Below, piece after piece: positions 35,080-43,837 of a DNA stretch of 64,000 nucleotides. Under the pieces are notes generated by a model. It did no database searches and was not told where the DNA came from. It saw only the letters and a list, made by a program, of their open reading frames with translations. The translations under genes were made by a program, and so were the position numbers. How positions within the stretch are numbered: position 1 is the first letter of the stretch; each line of letters starts with the position of its first letter. The stretch is from an uncultured Ruminococcus sp. (GTDB taxonomy: Bacteria; Bacillota; Clostridia; Lachnospirales; Lachnospiraceae), in assembly GCA_900541505.1 (NCBI GenBank), contig UQKK01000007.1, forward strand, positions 1-64,000, given 5' to 3'.

Positions 35080-36116
35080 CTGCCTTCTCCTATACCACTT
35101 TGTAGATGAAATTCCGGACATATTCTGCCAATCACATCTCCCTGGTTATTATATATCTTTTCATCGAACAGTTCATCCAAACGCTTTTCCAGCATTGGAT
35201 TTACATAACCAATCTGCCGGAACAGCTCTTTGACAACAGCGGGCATTGTATGCTCGCTTCCGTCTTCTATTTTGATGGCAATACCCATCTTCTCTTTTTT
35301 CATACCAATTCCAAGGACACCCTGGGAGCCGTCTTTTACTATGAGGTTTTTATCCTCATTGAGCACAGAGCAGATGTGACCGGTCCGGCGTACCAGTACG
35401 GGATTCTCATTCATCGCAGTCTGGATTCTCATCACACCTTCGCGCCATTTGGCGCCTTCCTTTCCCATCCCCTGAAATGCCTCCTGAGGGGCTGCCAGTT
35501 TTTGGTAAGCCGATGCAATTGCGTAGAAGGGCACTGCAAAAACCGGAACGCCGCATCCGTCTATCCCCAATTTGATATCCTGAGGCGGTATCCTACAGAA
35601 TTTACTGATATACTTAAGGATGCACTGCTGTGCCGCAGCCTCTGTTTTCCAGTATCCTGCCGTATCATTTGTCAAATATTTCTGTAATATCATGGCTGCA
35701 AGATGCTTCCCCGCGCAGAGATGATAGAGGCTGCGCATCTGTCCGCCGCTGCGCAGCACTTCTTCCCGTGCCGTTGTTTCCTCCGGCAGACAGGGCTTTA
35801 TGATGAAATCTTCTTCTCGGAATCCCGTCTTTTTCAAGATACTTTCCAACACTTCGATGTGTTCCGGCTCCCCTCCCTGGGAACCGGACATCACGGCAAT
35901 CTCTTTTTTATTCAGATGGTATGCTGCATCCAGTCCTTCTACCAGGAGAGGAAGCACCTGGACAGGCTTTGACGCAGAGCGAAAATAGGTGACCGCCTCT
36001 ATCTCATCTGTATGCCACAGCAATCTGCCACCTTCTCCGACTACCGCAATCCTGCCTCTGTGTATACACTCTTTCAATTCATTTCTGTACTCAACAGTCA
36101 AACATTCCATTTCCAT
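35076..36116 (-). CDS. Asparaginase II family protein
   Basis: A 346-residue member of the Asparaginase_II family (PF06089), a fold unrelated to the common bacterial L-asparaginases. Family motifs are YRNELKECIHRGRIAVVG, the FRSASKPVQVLPLLVEG segment, VMSGSQGGEPEHI, SLYHLCAGKHLAAMI and GIDGCGVPVFAVPF. It probably hydrolyses L-asparagine or a related amide to the acid and ammonia in the cytosol. It lies between an unassigned transporter and an MFS transporter, overlapping the latter. Confidence 0.88.
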   Translation of the reverse strand: MEMECLTVEYRNELKECIHRGRIAVVGEGGRLLWHTDEIEAVTYFRSASKPVQVLPLLVEGLDAAYHLNKKEIAVMSGSQGGEPEHIEVLESILKKTGFREEDFIIKPCLPEETTAREEVLRSGGQMRSLYHLCAGKHLAAMILQKYLTNDTAGYWKTEAAAQQCILKYISKFCRIPPQDIKLGIDGCGVPVFAVPFYAIASAYQKLAAPQEAFQGMGKEGAKWREGVMRIQTAMNENPVLVRRTGHICSVLNEDKNLIVKDGSQGVLGIGMKKEKMGIAIKIEDGSEHTMPAVVKELFRQIGYVNPMLEKRLDELFDEKIYNNQGDVIGRICPEFHLQSGIGEGR

Positions 36117-36183
36117 CTTTCCTTTTTCTATGGTATCATCGCATTTATTTTCTTACTTAAATGCTATTGCTACAATCACTTCT

Positions 36184-37368
36184 TTATTTAAATATCATCG
36201 GCGCAATCACTGCGGCAATCATGGCAGAGGTGATGCTGACGGAAACAACTGCGGCAATAATCATCTTCGGCATAAGATGTCCTGTAAGCCTTTCTTCTCC
36301 TGTCTCATCCAGATTGTGCTCTGCCACCGCCACACGGATTGCTTCCTGTGTCAGGGCGTAGTTCAGAGGATAGCCCGCCATGCAGGTGATACAGACAGCA
36401 GTGGAAAGGTAAGGTGTCCATTTGAACACTTTTCCCAGGATGATTGCGAAAATGGAGCAGGCAACCGCTCCCAGCAGGAGCAACCCAATAATTGGCACCA
36501 GCATTTTCAAGAGTTCCTGGAACGGGAACTGTAAGAAACTTGCCAGAACCGCTACAAAGGACCCCAGCAGAACCAGACCTTCCGCTCCCGCTTTTTTCAG
36601 ACTTCCCTTCTCCAGGAAACCAATCTGCGCAAAGATAAATCCCATGAGCAGGAAACTGATTGTGTTTAAAAGTCCTGTCACATTTGTGACAACTTCCGCT
36701 AAAAGTGCAACCAACGCCATCTTACACATATAGATATTGGCAGTCTGGTACTGTTTCGGCATATCCGGGATAAACTTAATGTTAAATTTGCTCTTCTTCT
36801 CCTCCGCCTTCACTAAAAATTCCGGTGATGCAGTAAAACGCTTAGATTCTTTTCTCAGACAGAAGGAGGCAATCGGAATACCAATCAGATTCTGTATGGA
36901 CATCATCGTTGTGACAAACGCCACGATGTCCGCTCTTCCATAACTATTTGCGACTTCCGTTGTCACCAGTGTCGCCGGAAGCCCTCCGCAGATAATCGCA
37001 ATGGAACTCAATCCGTACTCTCTGCCGAAAATGGCAGAACCGATGGTGAAGCCCATGATTACAATGCCCACCATGGAAAACAGGACAAGGACGATTGTCT
37101 TCCACTCATTGATAAGTTCTCTTGTATTCAGAGAGGAACCGATATTTACAAACACCAGAGCAAGCCCATAAGTTCCCAGGATATTGCCGAGACCGGATAC
37201 GTCAATCATATCCGCCGGCAGGATTCCCATCGCTCCTCCAAAAACAGAAAATATAATAATCGCTACAATCATTGCCGATACGATTCCTTTTGTTTTTAAA
37301 GAAATCACATCGCCAAGCGCAAATATAACCAATATCACCGCAAATGCTACAACAGGCGTCCAACTCAT
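36184..37368 (-). CDS. Multi-pass membrane transporter of unassigned family
   Basis: About 394 residues with ten to twelve hydrophobic segments. Two similar halves are suggested by glycine-rich re-entrant-like segments: FVNIGSSLNTRELINEW with IAIICGGLPATLVTTEVANS, and later PYLSTAVCITCMAGYPLNYA. This is the layout of ion-coupled symporters such as the glutamate (GltS) type, but I cannot assign a family. The start is the ATG at 37368 after AGGAGGG. It ends 67 bases before the asparaginase gene and begins just after the amidohydrolase, so it probably imports that enzyme's substrate. Confidence 0.8.
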   Translation of the reverse strand: MSWTPVVAFAVILVIFALGDVISLKTKGIVSAMIVAIIIFSVFGGAMGILPADMIDVSGLGNILGTYGLALVFVNIGSSLNTRELINEWKTIVLVLFSMVGIVIMGFTIGSAIFGREYGLSSIAIICGGLPATLVTTEVANSYGRADIVAFVTTMMSIQNLIGIPIASFCLRKESKRFTASPEFLVKAEEKKSKFNIKFIPDMPKQYQTANIYMCKMALVALLAEVVTNVTGLLNTISFLLMGFIFAQIGFLEKGSLKKAGAEGLVLLGSFVAVLASFLQFPFQELLKMLVPIIGLLLLGAVACSIFAIILGKVFKWTPYLSTAVCITCMAGYPLNYALTQEAIRVAVAEHNLDETGEERLTGHLMPKMIIAAVVSVSITSAMIAAVIAPMIFK

Positions 37369-37383
37369 ACTCAAACCCTCCTC

Positions 37384-38820
37384 TTATTTCTTATAGGGGC
37401 AGCAGTCTTTCGGAAGAATCGACTGGTATCTTATCCCCTTTGTGCGTCTCTCAAATTCCTCTTTTATCTCTTTTAATTTCTCCGGATTTTCCAACAGTTC
37501 GATGGCAGACATCCCCATAATCTTCCCCGCATGAACAGCAGATTTTTTCATAAGGGGCGTCTTGCCCTGCAGCGTCACCATCCAGGAATGATTTGTAGTA
37601 CCCGCTGCCCTGCCTGCAGTACTGATTTGCGCTGTCGGCGCCACTTGACTGACATCGCCCACATCTGTGGACCCAAACAGGAGCCCTGCCGGTTCGTGAT
37701 AAGGAAGTATCGTATCCTGTATCACTTTATCTTTCATGTGGGCTGCCATTTCCTCTGTAACCTGCTCTCCGTAGAGCGCAACCATCCTCTTAAAGTCGGA
37801 ATCCTTCTCCTCATCTGTGAGAATCTCTCTGACCTTCTCCGCAAAGACCAAATCTTCCTCATCAATGGGAAACATCCCTATTTCCTCAAATGTTTTATGT
37901 ATGAGACGTTCCAGTGTATAATTGGGAAGCAAATCCGCCACTGCAGTGTCAATCTTTACTTCCACTTCTGTTTCCGTCATCATCGCAGCGCCCTGCGCGA
38001 TTTTTTCAATACGCGCTAAGAGCTGCCTGCATTCCTCCATCTTCGGCGCCCGAAGCTGATACAGCATTTTCGTGTGGTCCTGCACGACATTGGCGTACTC
38101 GCCGCCCGCATCTAAAAACGCATAGTGAATCCTGGCATTGGAACTCATATGTTCTCTCAAAAAGTTTGCTCCCACATTCATCAGTTCTGCCGCATCCAGC
38201 GCGCTTCTGCCCTTATCTGGTTCCAGCGCGGCATGTGCGGGCTTCCCCTTAAATGTTACATGAATCAAAATGGTCGCCAGCAGTGCCGCGGGAGCGATAT
38301 AATTCATATTGTCCGGATGCCACGCGAGCACGGCGTCTACATCCTCAAATTTTCCATCCCGCACAAGAAACGCCTTGCTGAATCCGCCTTCCTCCGCAGG
38401 ACAACCGTATAGTCTCACCGTACCGCTGTGCCCTGTCTTTTCCAGATAGTCCTTCAGCACCAGCGCTCCCGCATAGGAACCCATTCCCAGCGCATTGTGG
38501 CTGCATCCATGCCCGCTGGTATTCTCGTCATGTCGTTTCTTTGTCAGACATCCAGCCTCTTGTCCCAGATTCGGCAGCGCATCATATTCTGCCAGAAATG
38601 CAATCACCGGACTGCCGGAACCATATTCCGCCAAAAACGCTGTGGGAATCTCACTGTAATTTCTTTCTACTTCAAAGCCATCCTCTTCCAAACATTTACA
38701 GAAATATTCTGCCGACTGTGTCTCCTGATAGTTTGTTTCCGCAAATTCCCAGATAGCATCATTCAAATCATAGAGCTTCTGCTGCTTTTCCTCTAAAATC
38801 TTAAAATATCGGGTGTCCAC
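37384..38820 (-). CDS. M20-family amidohydrolase, AbgB-like
   Basis: A 478-residue metallohydrolase like p-aminobenzoyl-glutamate hydrolase subunit B. Metal-site motifs are AFLAEYDALPNLGQEAG, GHGCSHNALGMGSYAGAL and YGCPAEEGG, and the C-terminal FGSTDVGDVSQVAPT. The dimerisation domain starts near ILIHVTFKGKPAHAALEPDK. Such enzymes cleave amide bonds of acylated amino acids or aminobenzoyl-glutamate. The start is GTG at 38820 with GGAGGTG upstream. It heads the cluster and is divergent from the LysR gene. Confidence 0.9.
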   Translation of the reverse strand: MDTRYFKILEEKQQKLYDLNDAIWEFAETNYQETQSAEYFCKCLEEDGFEVERNYSEIPTAFLAEYGSGSPVIAFLAEYDALPNLGQEAGCLTKKRHDENTSGHGCSHNALGMGSYAGALVLKDYLEKTGHSGTVRLYGCPAEEGGFSKAFLVRDGKFEDVDAVLAWHPDNMNYIAPAALLATILIHVTFKGKPAHAALEPDKGRSALDAAELMNVGANFLREHMSSNARIHYAFLDAGGEYANVVQDHTKMLYQLRAPKMEECRQLLARIEKIAQGAAMMTETEVEVKIDTAVADLLPNYTLERLIHKTFEEIGMFPIDEEDLVFAEKVREILTDEEKDSDFKRMVALYGEQVTEEMAAHMKDKVIQDTILPYHEPAGLLFGSTDVGDVSQVAPTAQISTAGRAAGTTNHSWMVTLQGKTPLMKKSAVHAGKIMGMSAIELLENPEKLKEIKEEFERRTKGIRYQSILPKDCCPYKK

Positions 38821-38844
38821 TTTTTCACCTCCGCATTCTTAATT

Positions 38845-38869
38845 TATAAATATAACCGCGCGATTTATA
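38845..38869. promoter_or_regulatory. LysR-type operator box
   Basis: TATAAAT, 11 bases (ATAACCGCGCG) and ATTTATA form a perfect seven-base dyad with the T-N11-A core of LysR-type sites. It lies 25 bases upstream of the amidohydrolase start in the divergent region shared with the LysR gene. The surrounding 186 bases are very AT-rich, and I could not place the promoters reliably. Confidence 0.5.
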
Positions 38870-39006
38870 TTTTTTTATATATTTTTAAATTTATATATAA
38901 TTTTTTCTAAATTCCTTGTTATAATTATACTATCGGATGATAAATACCGGAAATATATAATTTTTATGGAAATAGATAGAAATTTTAATTAAGGGGGTTT
39001 TTCATC

Positions 39007-39942
39007 ATGAAAATGGAACAATTGCAGCATTTAATAGAAATTTCCAGAACAGGGTCATTTAGTCAGGCTGCCCGCAATCTTTATATCTCCCAGCCAAACT
39101 TAAGCCACTCCGTCAAACAGATAGAAACCGAACTGGGACATCCTGTCTTTGAGCGGACTCCCAGCGGGATTATGACTACAGAATTTGGAAAAAATATCAT
39201 TTCTTACGCCGCCACACTGCAAAAACAGTATGAGGATTTTCAATATTACTGCGAACACGTATCCCGAAAACCGGGGATTTCGCTTCGCATAGCCTCTTTA
39301 AACTTAAACTCCGCAACCCCTGCTTTCCTGGAACTTATCAAAGAATACACCGGGGATTCCACCCATTTTTCCTACCTGCATTTTCTGTCTCTGGACCAGA
39401 TTATTGAGCAGATTTCCACTTTTCAGGCAGATTTGGCGGTCATCGGGATTCTCTCCCCTTTTCAGAAGAGCAGCCTTGTAAAGCTTTCCAATCATCTGAT
39501 GGAATACCATCCTCTTATGAAGACCGGGATAGCCGCCATTGTAGGGAAACAGCACCCTCTCTATGAGACAGAGGCAGATGCCATTTTGCTGGAAGATATT
39601 CTGAACCAGAGAATCATCTTCTGTGGTGACTCTGCCAGCGACCCCAGTTTTTCCATGCCTATGGCGCTTGGTATCTATAACCGGGCATCCAGCCATATCC
39701 GCGTAAACAGCCTGTCCATGTTTTATAAAATATTGGAACAGACTGCCGCTGTGGGATTGTTGACATGTAATCTGGATATGGTGGGAAAAAGCCACACCGA
39801 AGGCAGAGAATTACGCCTTTTGCCGATAAAAGACACTTCCATCCACGGCGAGATAGGCTGGATAAAATTGCAGCAGTTTCGCTTACCGGAACCGGCATAT
39901 GCTTTTCTGGAAAAGTTAAAAGAATTGTATGGAAGTGAATAG
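39007..39942 (+). CDS. LysR-family transcriptional regulator
   Basis: A 311-residue regulator. The N-terminal winged helix (MEQLQHLIEISRTGSFSQAA, then LYISQPNLSHSVKQIETELG) is canonical, followed by a substrate-binding domain with YLHFLSLDQIIEQISTFQAD and FYKILEQTAAVGLLT. AAGGGGG lies nine bases before the ATG. It is divergent from the amidohydrolase cluster and likely controls it from the intervening LysR box. Confidence 0.92.
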   Translation: MKMEQLQHLIEISRTGSFSQAARNLYISQPNLSHSVKQIETELGHPVFERTPSGIMTTEFGKNIISYAATLQKQYEDFQYYCEHVSRKPGISLRIASLNLNSATPAFLELIKEYTGDSTHFSYLHFLSLDQIIEQISTFQADLAVIGILSPFQKSSLVKLSNHLMEYHPLMKTGIAAIVGKQHPLYETEADAILLEDILNQRIIFCGDSASDPSFSMPMALGIYNRASSHIRVNSLSMFYKILEQTAAVGLLTCNLDMVGKSHTEGRELRLLPIKDTSIHGEIGWIKLQQFRLPEPAYAFLEKLKELYGSE

Positions 39943-39966
39943 AGCAATCCATACTTTCACATTACC

Positions 39967-40039
39967 AAAAAGGAACCCTTATGACCTTTGATGCGTCCCT
40001 TAGCTTTTGGAGACACTTCTGTCAATGGGTTCCTTTTTT
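39967..40039. terminator. Terminator between LysR gene and glgB
   Basis: AAAAAGGAACCC (39967-39978) pairs with GGGTTCCTTTTTT (40027-40039) around a 48-base loop. T-runs occur on both strands, so it can serve both convergent genes. Confidence 0.75.
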
Positions 40040-40080
40040 ATACCATTTCAGAGTTTCAATCTCTTATTCTTAATTTCTTT

Positions 40081-42006
40081 CTAAAATTCAAATACTGCCA
40101 CGCCATACGCGGGAAGCGGATACGCAAAGGAATATTTCCTGCCGTCACACTCCTGTTTGACAGCCTTGTACACCTGCGGTCTCTCCTCGCCCTTGCCGCC
40201 GTATTTTACATCATCACTGTTCAATATCAGCTTATACTGCTTTCTCCTCGGCACGCCCACGCGGTAATCCTCCCGCTCCATAGGCGTAAAATTGCAGACA
40301 AAGAGGAGATTCTTCTTTCCGTCCTTAGAATGTCTGACAAAGCTGTAAATGCTGCGGAACCCGTCATTGGGGTTAATCCACTCGAAGCCTTCCGGCTCGT
40401 TATCCAGCTCATACATCGCCTTATTCTTCCTGTATAAATGAAGCAAATCGCGGTACCATGCCTGTATCTGCTGGTGCGGCTCTTCCGCCAGCAAGAACCA
40501 GTCCAGCTCTCTCTCCTCGCTCCATTCCCGAAGCTGCGCGAACTCCTGTCCCATGAACAAAAGCTTCTTGCCGGGATGTCCCATCATGAAAGCGTAACCT
40601 GCTTTCAGATTGGCGAACTTGTCAAACCCAAGCCCCGGCATCTTATTTATCATAGAGCATTTCAGATGCACGACCTCATCATGAGAGAGCACCAGGATAT
40701 AATTCTCACTGTACGCGTAGGACATGGCGAATGTCATCATATGGTGAGCGTTCTTGCGGAACAGCGGGTCTAATTTCATATATTCTGTGAAATCATGCAT
40801 CCAGCCCATGTTCCACTTCAGGCTGAAGCCCAGCCCGTCATCCTCCGGCGCCCCTGTCACCTTGGGCCATGCGGTGGACTCTTCCGCAATCATCACACAG
40901 CCATGGTTTCGTCCCAGGACTACGGAATTTAAGTGCTTGAAGAAAGCGATGGCTTCCAGATTCTCATTGCCGCCGTATTTGTTCGCCACCCACTGTCCGT
41001 CCTGCTTGCCATAGTCCAGATACAGCATAGAAGCGACCGCATCCACGCGCAGCCCGTCCACATGGTAGTGCTCAATCCAGAACAGGGCATTGGCAATGAG
41101 GAAGTTCTGCACCTCCGGTTTCCCGTAGTCGAAAATCTTCGTTCCCCAGTCAGGGTGTTCTCCCATCCTGGGGTCTGCGTATTCAAATGTCGGTGTACCG
41201 TCAAAATCAGCCAGTCCGTGTGCATCCCTCGGGAAATGTGCGGGTACCCAGTCCAGTATGACGCCTATCTTATTTCTGTGAAGGTAATTAATCATATAGG
41301 CAAAGTCTTCCGGCGTCCCGTATCTGGAAGTGGGCGCATAGTATCCGGTTACCTGATAACCCCAGGAACCGTCAAAGGGATGTTCTGCCATTCCCATCAA
41401 TTCTACGTGGGTATATCCCATCTCTTTCACATATTTTGTGATTGCCTTCGCGAACTCGCGGTAAGTATAAAATCCCTCGTCCTCTCTGCCGGGGTGACGC
41501 ATCCAGGAGCCCAAGTGTACTTCATAGATGGACATGGGATTCTTCTTATTGTCCCATTCCTTGCGCGCTTCCATCCAGGCGCTGTCTGTCCACTTCAAAT
41601 TGGAGATATCCGTAATCCTCGAAGCAGTCCCCGGTCTTAACTCCGCGTAATTGGCGAAGGGGTCTGCCTTGAAAATCCGGCTGCCCTTCTTCGTCTCAAT
41701 GCAGAATTTGTAGAGGTCACCTTCTTTCACACCGGGAATGAAGCAGGTATAGATTCCCACCGGCTCCTGCCGCTCCATATAATCCGCCTCAAAATCCCAG
41801 TTATTAAAGTCTCCCACCACGGAAACTCTTCTCGCATGGGGCGCCCACACGGCAAAGTACACGCCTTCCTTTTTGTTCTTTACCGCCTTGTGCGCTCCCA
41901 TTTTCTGATAGATTTCATAGTGTGTCCCCTGCCCGAAAAGATACTGGTCAAGCTCTCCTATCTCGAAGGGGAGGACTTTCTTTTTTTTGGTTGTTTTCTT
42001 TCCCAT
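40081..42006 (-). CDS. glgB: 1,4-alpha-glucan branching enzyme
   Basis: Makes alpha-1,6 branches in glycogen. 641 residues: a basic N terminus, a CBM48 domain (YFAVWAPHARRVSVVGDFNN) and a GH13 barrel with DWVPAHFPRDAHGLADFDGT, the nucleophile Asp in GLRVDAVASMLYLDYG, the acid Glu in MIAEESTAWP and the stabilising Asp in LSHDEVVH. The C-terminal beta domain ends YPLPAYGVAVFEF. No other glg gene is adjacent; the nearby trehalose genes share a link to alpha-glucan metabolism only loosely. Confidence 0.96.
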   Translation of the reverse strand: MGKKTTKKKKVLPFEIGELDQYLFGQGTHYEIYQKMGAHKAVKNKKEGVYFAVWAPHARRVSVVGDFNNWDFEADYMERQEPVGIYTCFIPGVKEGDLYKFCIETKKGSRIFKADPFANYAELRPGTASRITDISNLKWTDSAWMEARKEWDNKKNPMSIYEVHLGSWMRHPGREDEGFYTYREFAKAITKYVKEMGYTHVELMGMAEHPFDGSWGYQVTGYYAPTSRYGTPEDFAYMINYLHRNKIGVILDWVPAHFPRDAHGLADFDGTPTFEYADPRMGEHPDWGTKIFDYGKPEVQNFLIANALFWIEHYHVDGLRVDAVASMLYLDYGKQDGQWVANKYGGNENLEAIAFFKHLNSVVLGRNHGCVMIAEESTAWPKVTGAPEDDGLGFSLKWNMGWMHDFTEYMKLDPLFRKNAHHMMTFAMSYAYSENYILVLSHDEVVHLKCSMINKMPGLGFDKFANLKAGYAFMMGHPGKKLLFMGQEFAQLREWSEERELDWFLLAEEPHQQIQAWYRDLLHLYRKNKAMYELDNEPEGFEWINPNDGFRSIYSFVRHSKDGKKNLLFVCNFTPMEREDYRVGVPRRKQYKLILNSDDVKYGGKGEERPQVYKAVKQECDGRKYSFAYPLPAYGVAVFEF

Positions 42007-42125
42007 AAGTCCACCTCACAGCTCGTTTTTATATATCCCCATTATACTTGATATGCAGGAAAAATAAAAGGATAAAACAATACCATGAGCAAAAATAGAC
42101 ATACACATTTTATCCGTCCAATATA

Positions 42126-43790
42126 TTACGCTTTATACCATACCATTGTCTCATATGGTCTCAATTTCCATACGCCGTTTTCCGGTTTTTCCGTGTTTTC
42201 ATAATTTTTCAGGATACACTCATAGCCTTCCAAATCTGTACTGTATTTCCACTCATACTCCGTACCGTAGAAGTTCGCCGCCACAATCATCTCCTGTCCC
42301 TCATAGGTCCTCCTGTAGGCGAATACTTTCGCATCGTTAAAGGCGAGCGGCTCAATGGAGCCGAAAGCGATGATATCCATCTCTTTTCTGAGGGCAACCA
42401 GCTTCTTATAGTAACGGAAAATGGAATCCTCCTCATCAACCTGTGACTTGGCATTGATAACTGTATGATTCTGATTTACAGCAATCCAGGGCTTTTCCCC
42501 TCCTTCTGCAGTAAAGCCTGCATATTTCGACTCATCCCACTGCATGGGGGTGCGCCCGTTGTCGCGGGAATGAACCTGCACGATACGCAAGGCGTCAGAC
42601 GCGCACATTCCTTTTTCCTGCAAAATACGGTAATGGTTCAGACTCTCCACATCCCGGTATTGAGAAATATCGTGAAAGTCAGCATTTGTCATGCCAATCT
42701 CCTCCCCCTGGTAGATGTAGGGAGTTCCCCGCATAAGATGCATGATTGTGGCAAGCATTTTCGCGGATTCCTTCCAGTACTTCCCTTCATCCCCGAAACG
42801 GGATACCACTCTGGGCTGGTCGTGATTGCACCAGAACAGGGCATTCCACGCGCGGTGCTCCTGCATTTTCGTCTGCCACTCAAACAGGATACGTTTCAGT
42901 TTCCCGAAATCCGCCGGAACAAGTACCCATTTCTCATTTCCCATGAAATCCACTTTCAGATGGTGGAAACTGAAAACCATGGAAAGCTCCCCGGTATCCT
43001 CGCCGGCATATTTATAGCAGTTCTCAATGGATGTGCTGGACATCTCGCCCACTGTGACAATCCTGGCATCCGTTCCAAATGTCATATCGTGCAGTTCTTT
43101 TAAATACTGGTGAATCTTCGGTCCGTCCGTATAATATTTCCTGCCGTCGCCTGTCTCATCGTCCTCGAACACACTCTTGCTGATGAGGTTAATGACATCA
43201 AAGCGGAATCCTTTGACCCCTTTGTCCATCCAGAATCTGACGATTTTCTGTATCTCCCGGCGGACATTTTCATTCTCCCAGTTCAAATCCGCCTGTGTCA
43301 CATCGAAAAGATGGAGATAGTACTCATCGAATTTCTCCACATACTCCCATGCATTTCCTCCGAACTTGCTCTCCCAGTTGGTGGGCGGTTCCCCGTTCTC
43401 TTTTCCCTTGCGGAAAAAGAAGAAATCCTTATAGTAAGGGTCGCCCTCCATCGCCTTTTTAAACCACTCATTCTCGGTAGATACGTGGTTGAACACCATG
43501 TCGAACATCAGCCCCATGCCGCGCTTATCCGCCTCTGCAATCAACTCCTCCACGTCCTCCATAGTACCGTAACGGGGGTCGATGCGGTAATAGTCCGCCA
43601 CATCATACCCGTTGTCGTTCTGGGGAGAAACATAAAATGGCGTCAGCCAGATATAGTCAGCCCCCAGTTCCTTTATATAATCCAGTTTGGAGATAACTCC
43701 CCGCAAATCTCCGAATCCATCCTGATTGCTGTCGCAGAATGATTTGGGGTAAACCTGGTACACTGTGCTCTTGCGAAAATCTCTTTCCAT
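42126..43790 (-). CDS. treC: Trehalose-6-phosphate hydrolase
   Basis: Splits trehalose-6-phosphate, made by the TreP permease, into glucose and glucose-6-phosphate. The 554 residues form a GH13 enzyme: STVYQVYPKSFCDSNQDGFG, DMVFNHVSTENEWF, the nucleophile in GVKGFRFDVINLISK, the acid in VTVGEMSSTS and NHDQPRVVSRFG. It could be confused with oligo-1,6-glucosidase, but the adjacent trehalose PTS gene and regulator support this call. It lies 47 bases downstream of treP in one operon. Confidence 0.95.
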   Translation of the reverse strand: MERDFRKSTVYQVYPKSFCDSNQDGFGDLRGVISKLDYIKELGADYIWLTPFYVSPQNDNGYDVADYYRIDPRYGTMEDVEELIAEADKRGMGLMFDMVFNHVSTENEWFKKAMEGDPYYKDFFFFRKGKENGEPPTNWESKFGGNAWEYVEKFDEYYLHLFDVTQADLNWENENVRREIQKIVRFWMDKGVKGFRFDVINLISKSVFEDDETGDGRKYYTDGPKIHQYLKELHDMTFGTDARIVTVGEMSSTSIENCYKYAGEDTGELSMVFSFHHLKVDFMGNEKWVLVPADFGKLKRILFEWQTKMQEHRAWNALFWCNHDQPRVVSRFGDEGKYWKESAKMLATIMHLMRGTPYIYQGEEIGMTNADFHDISQYRDVESLNHYRILQEKGMCASDALRIVQVHSRDNGRTPMQWDESKYAGFTAEGGEKPWIAVNQNHTVINAKSQVDEEDSIFRYYKKLVALRKEMDIIAFGSIEPLAFNDAKVFAYRRTYEGQEMIVAANFYGTEYEWKYSTDLEGYECILKNYENTEKPENGVWKLRPYETMVWYKA

Positions 43791-43837
43791 TGATATTGTC
43801 CTTTCTGTATTGCCAAACTCGTCTCCTACCCGGAGGC

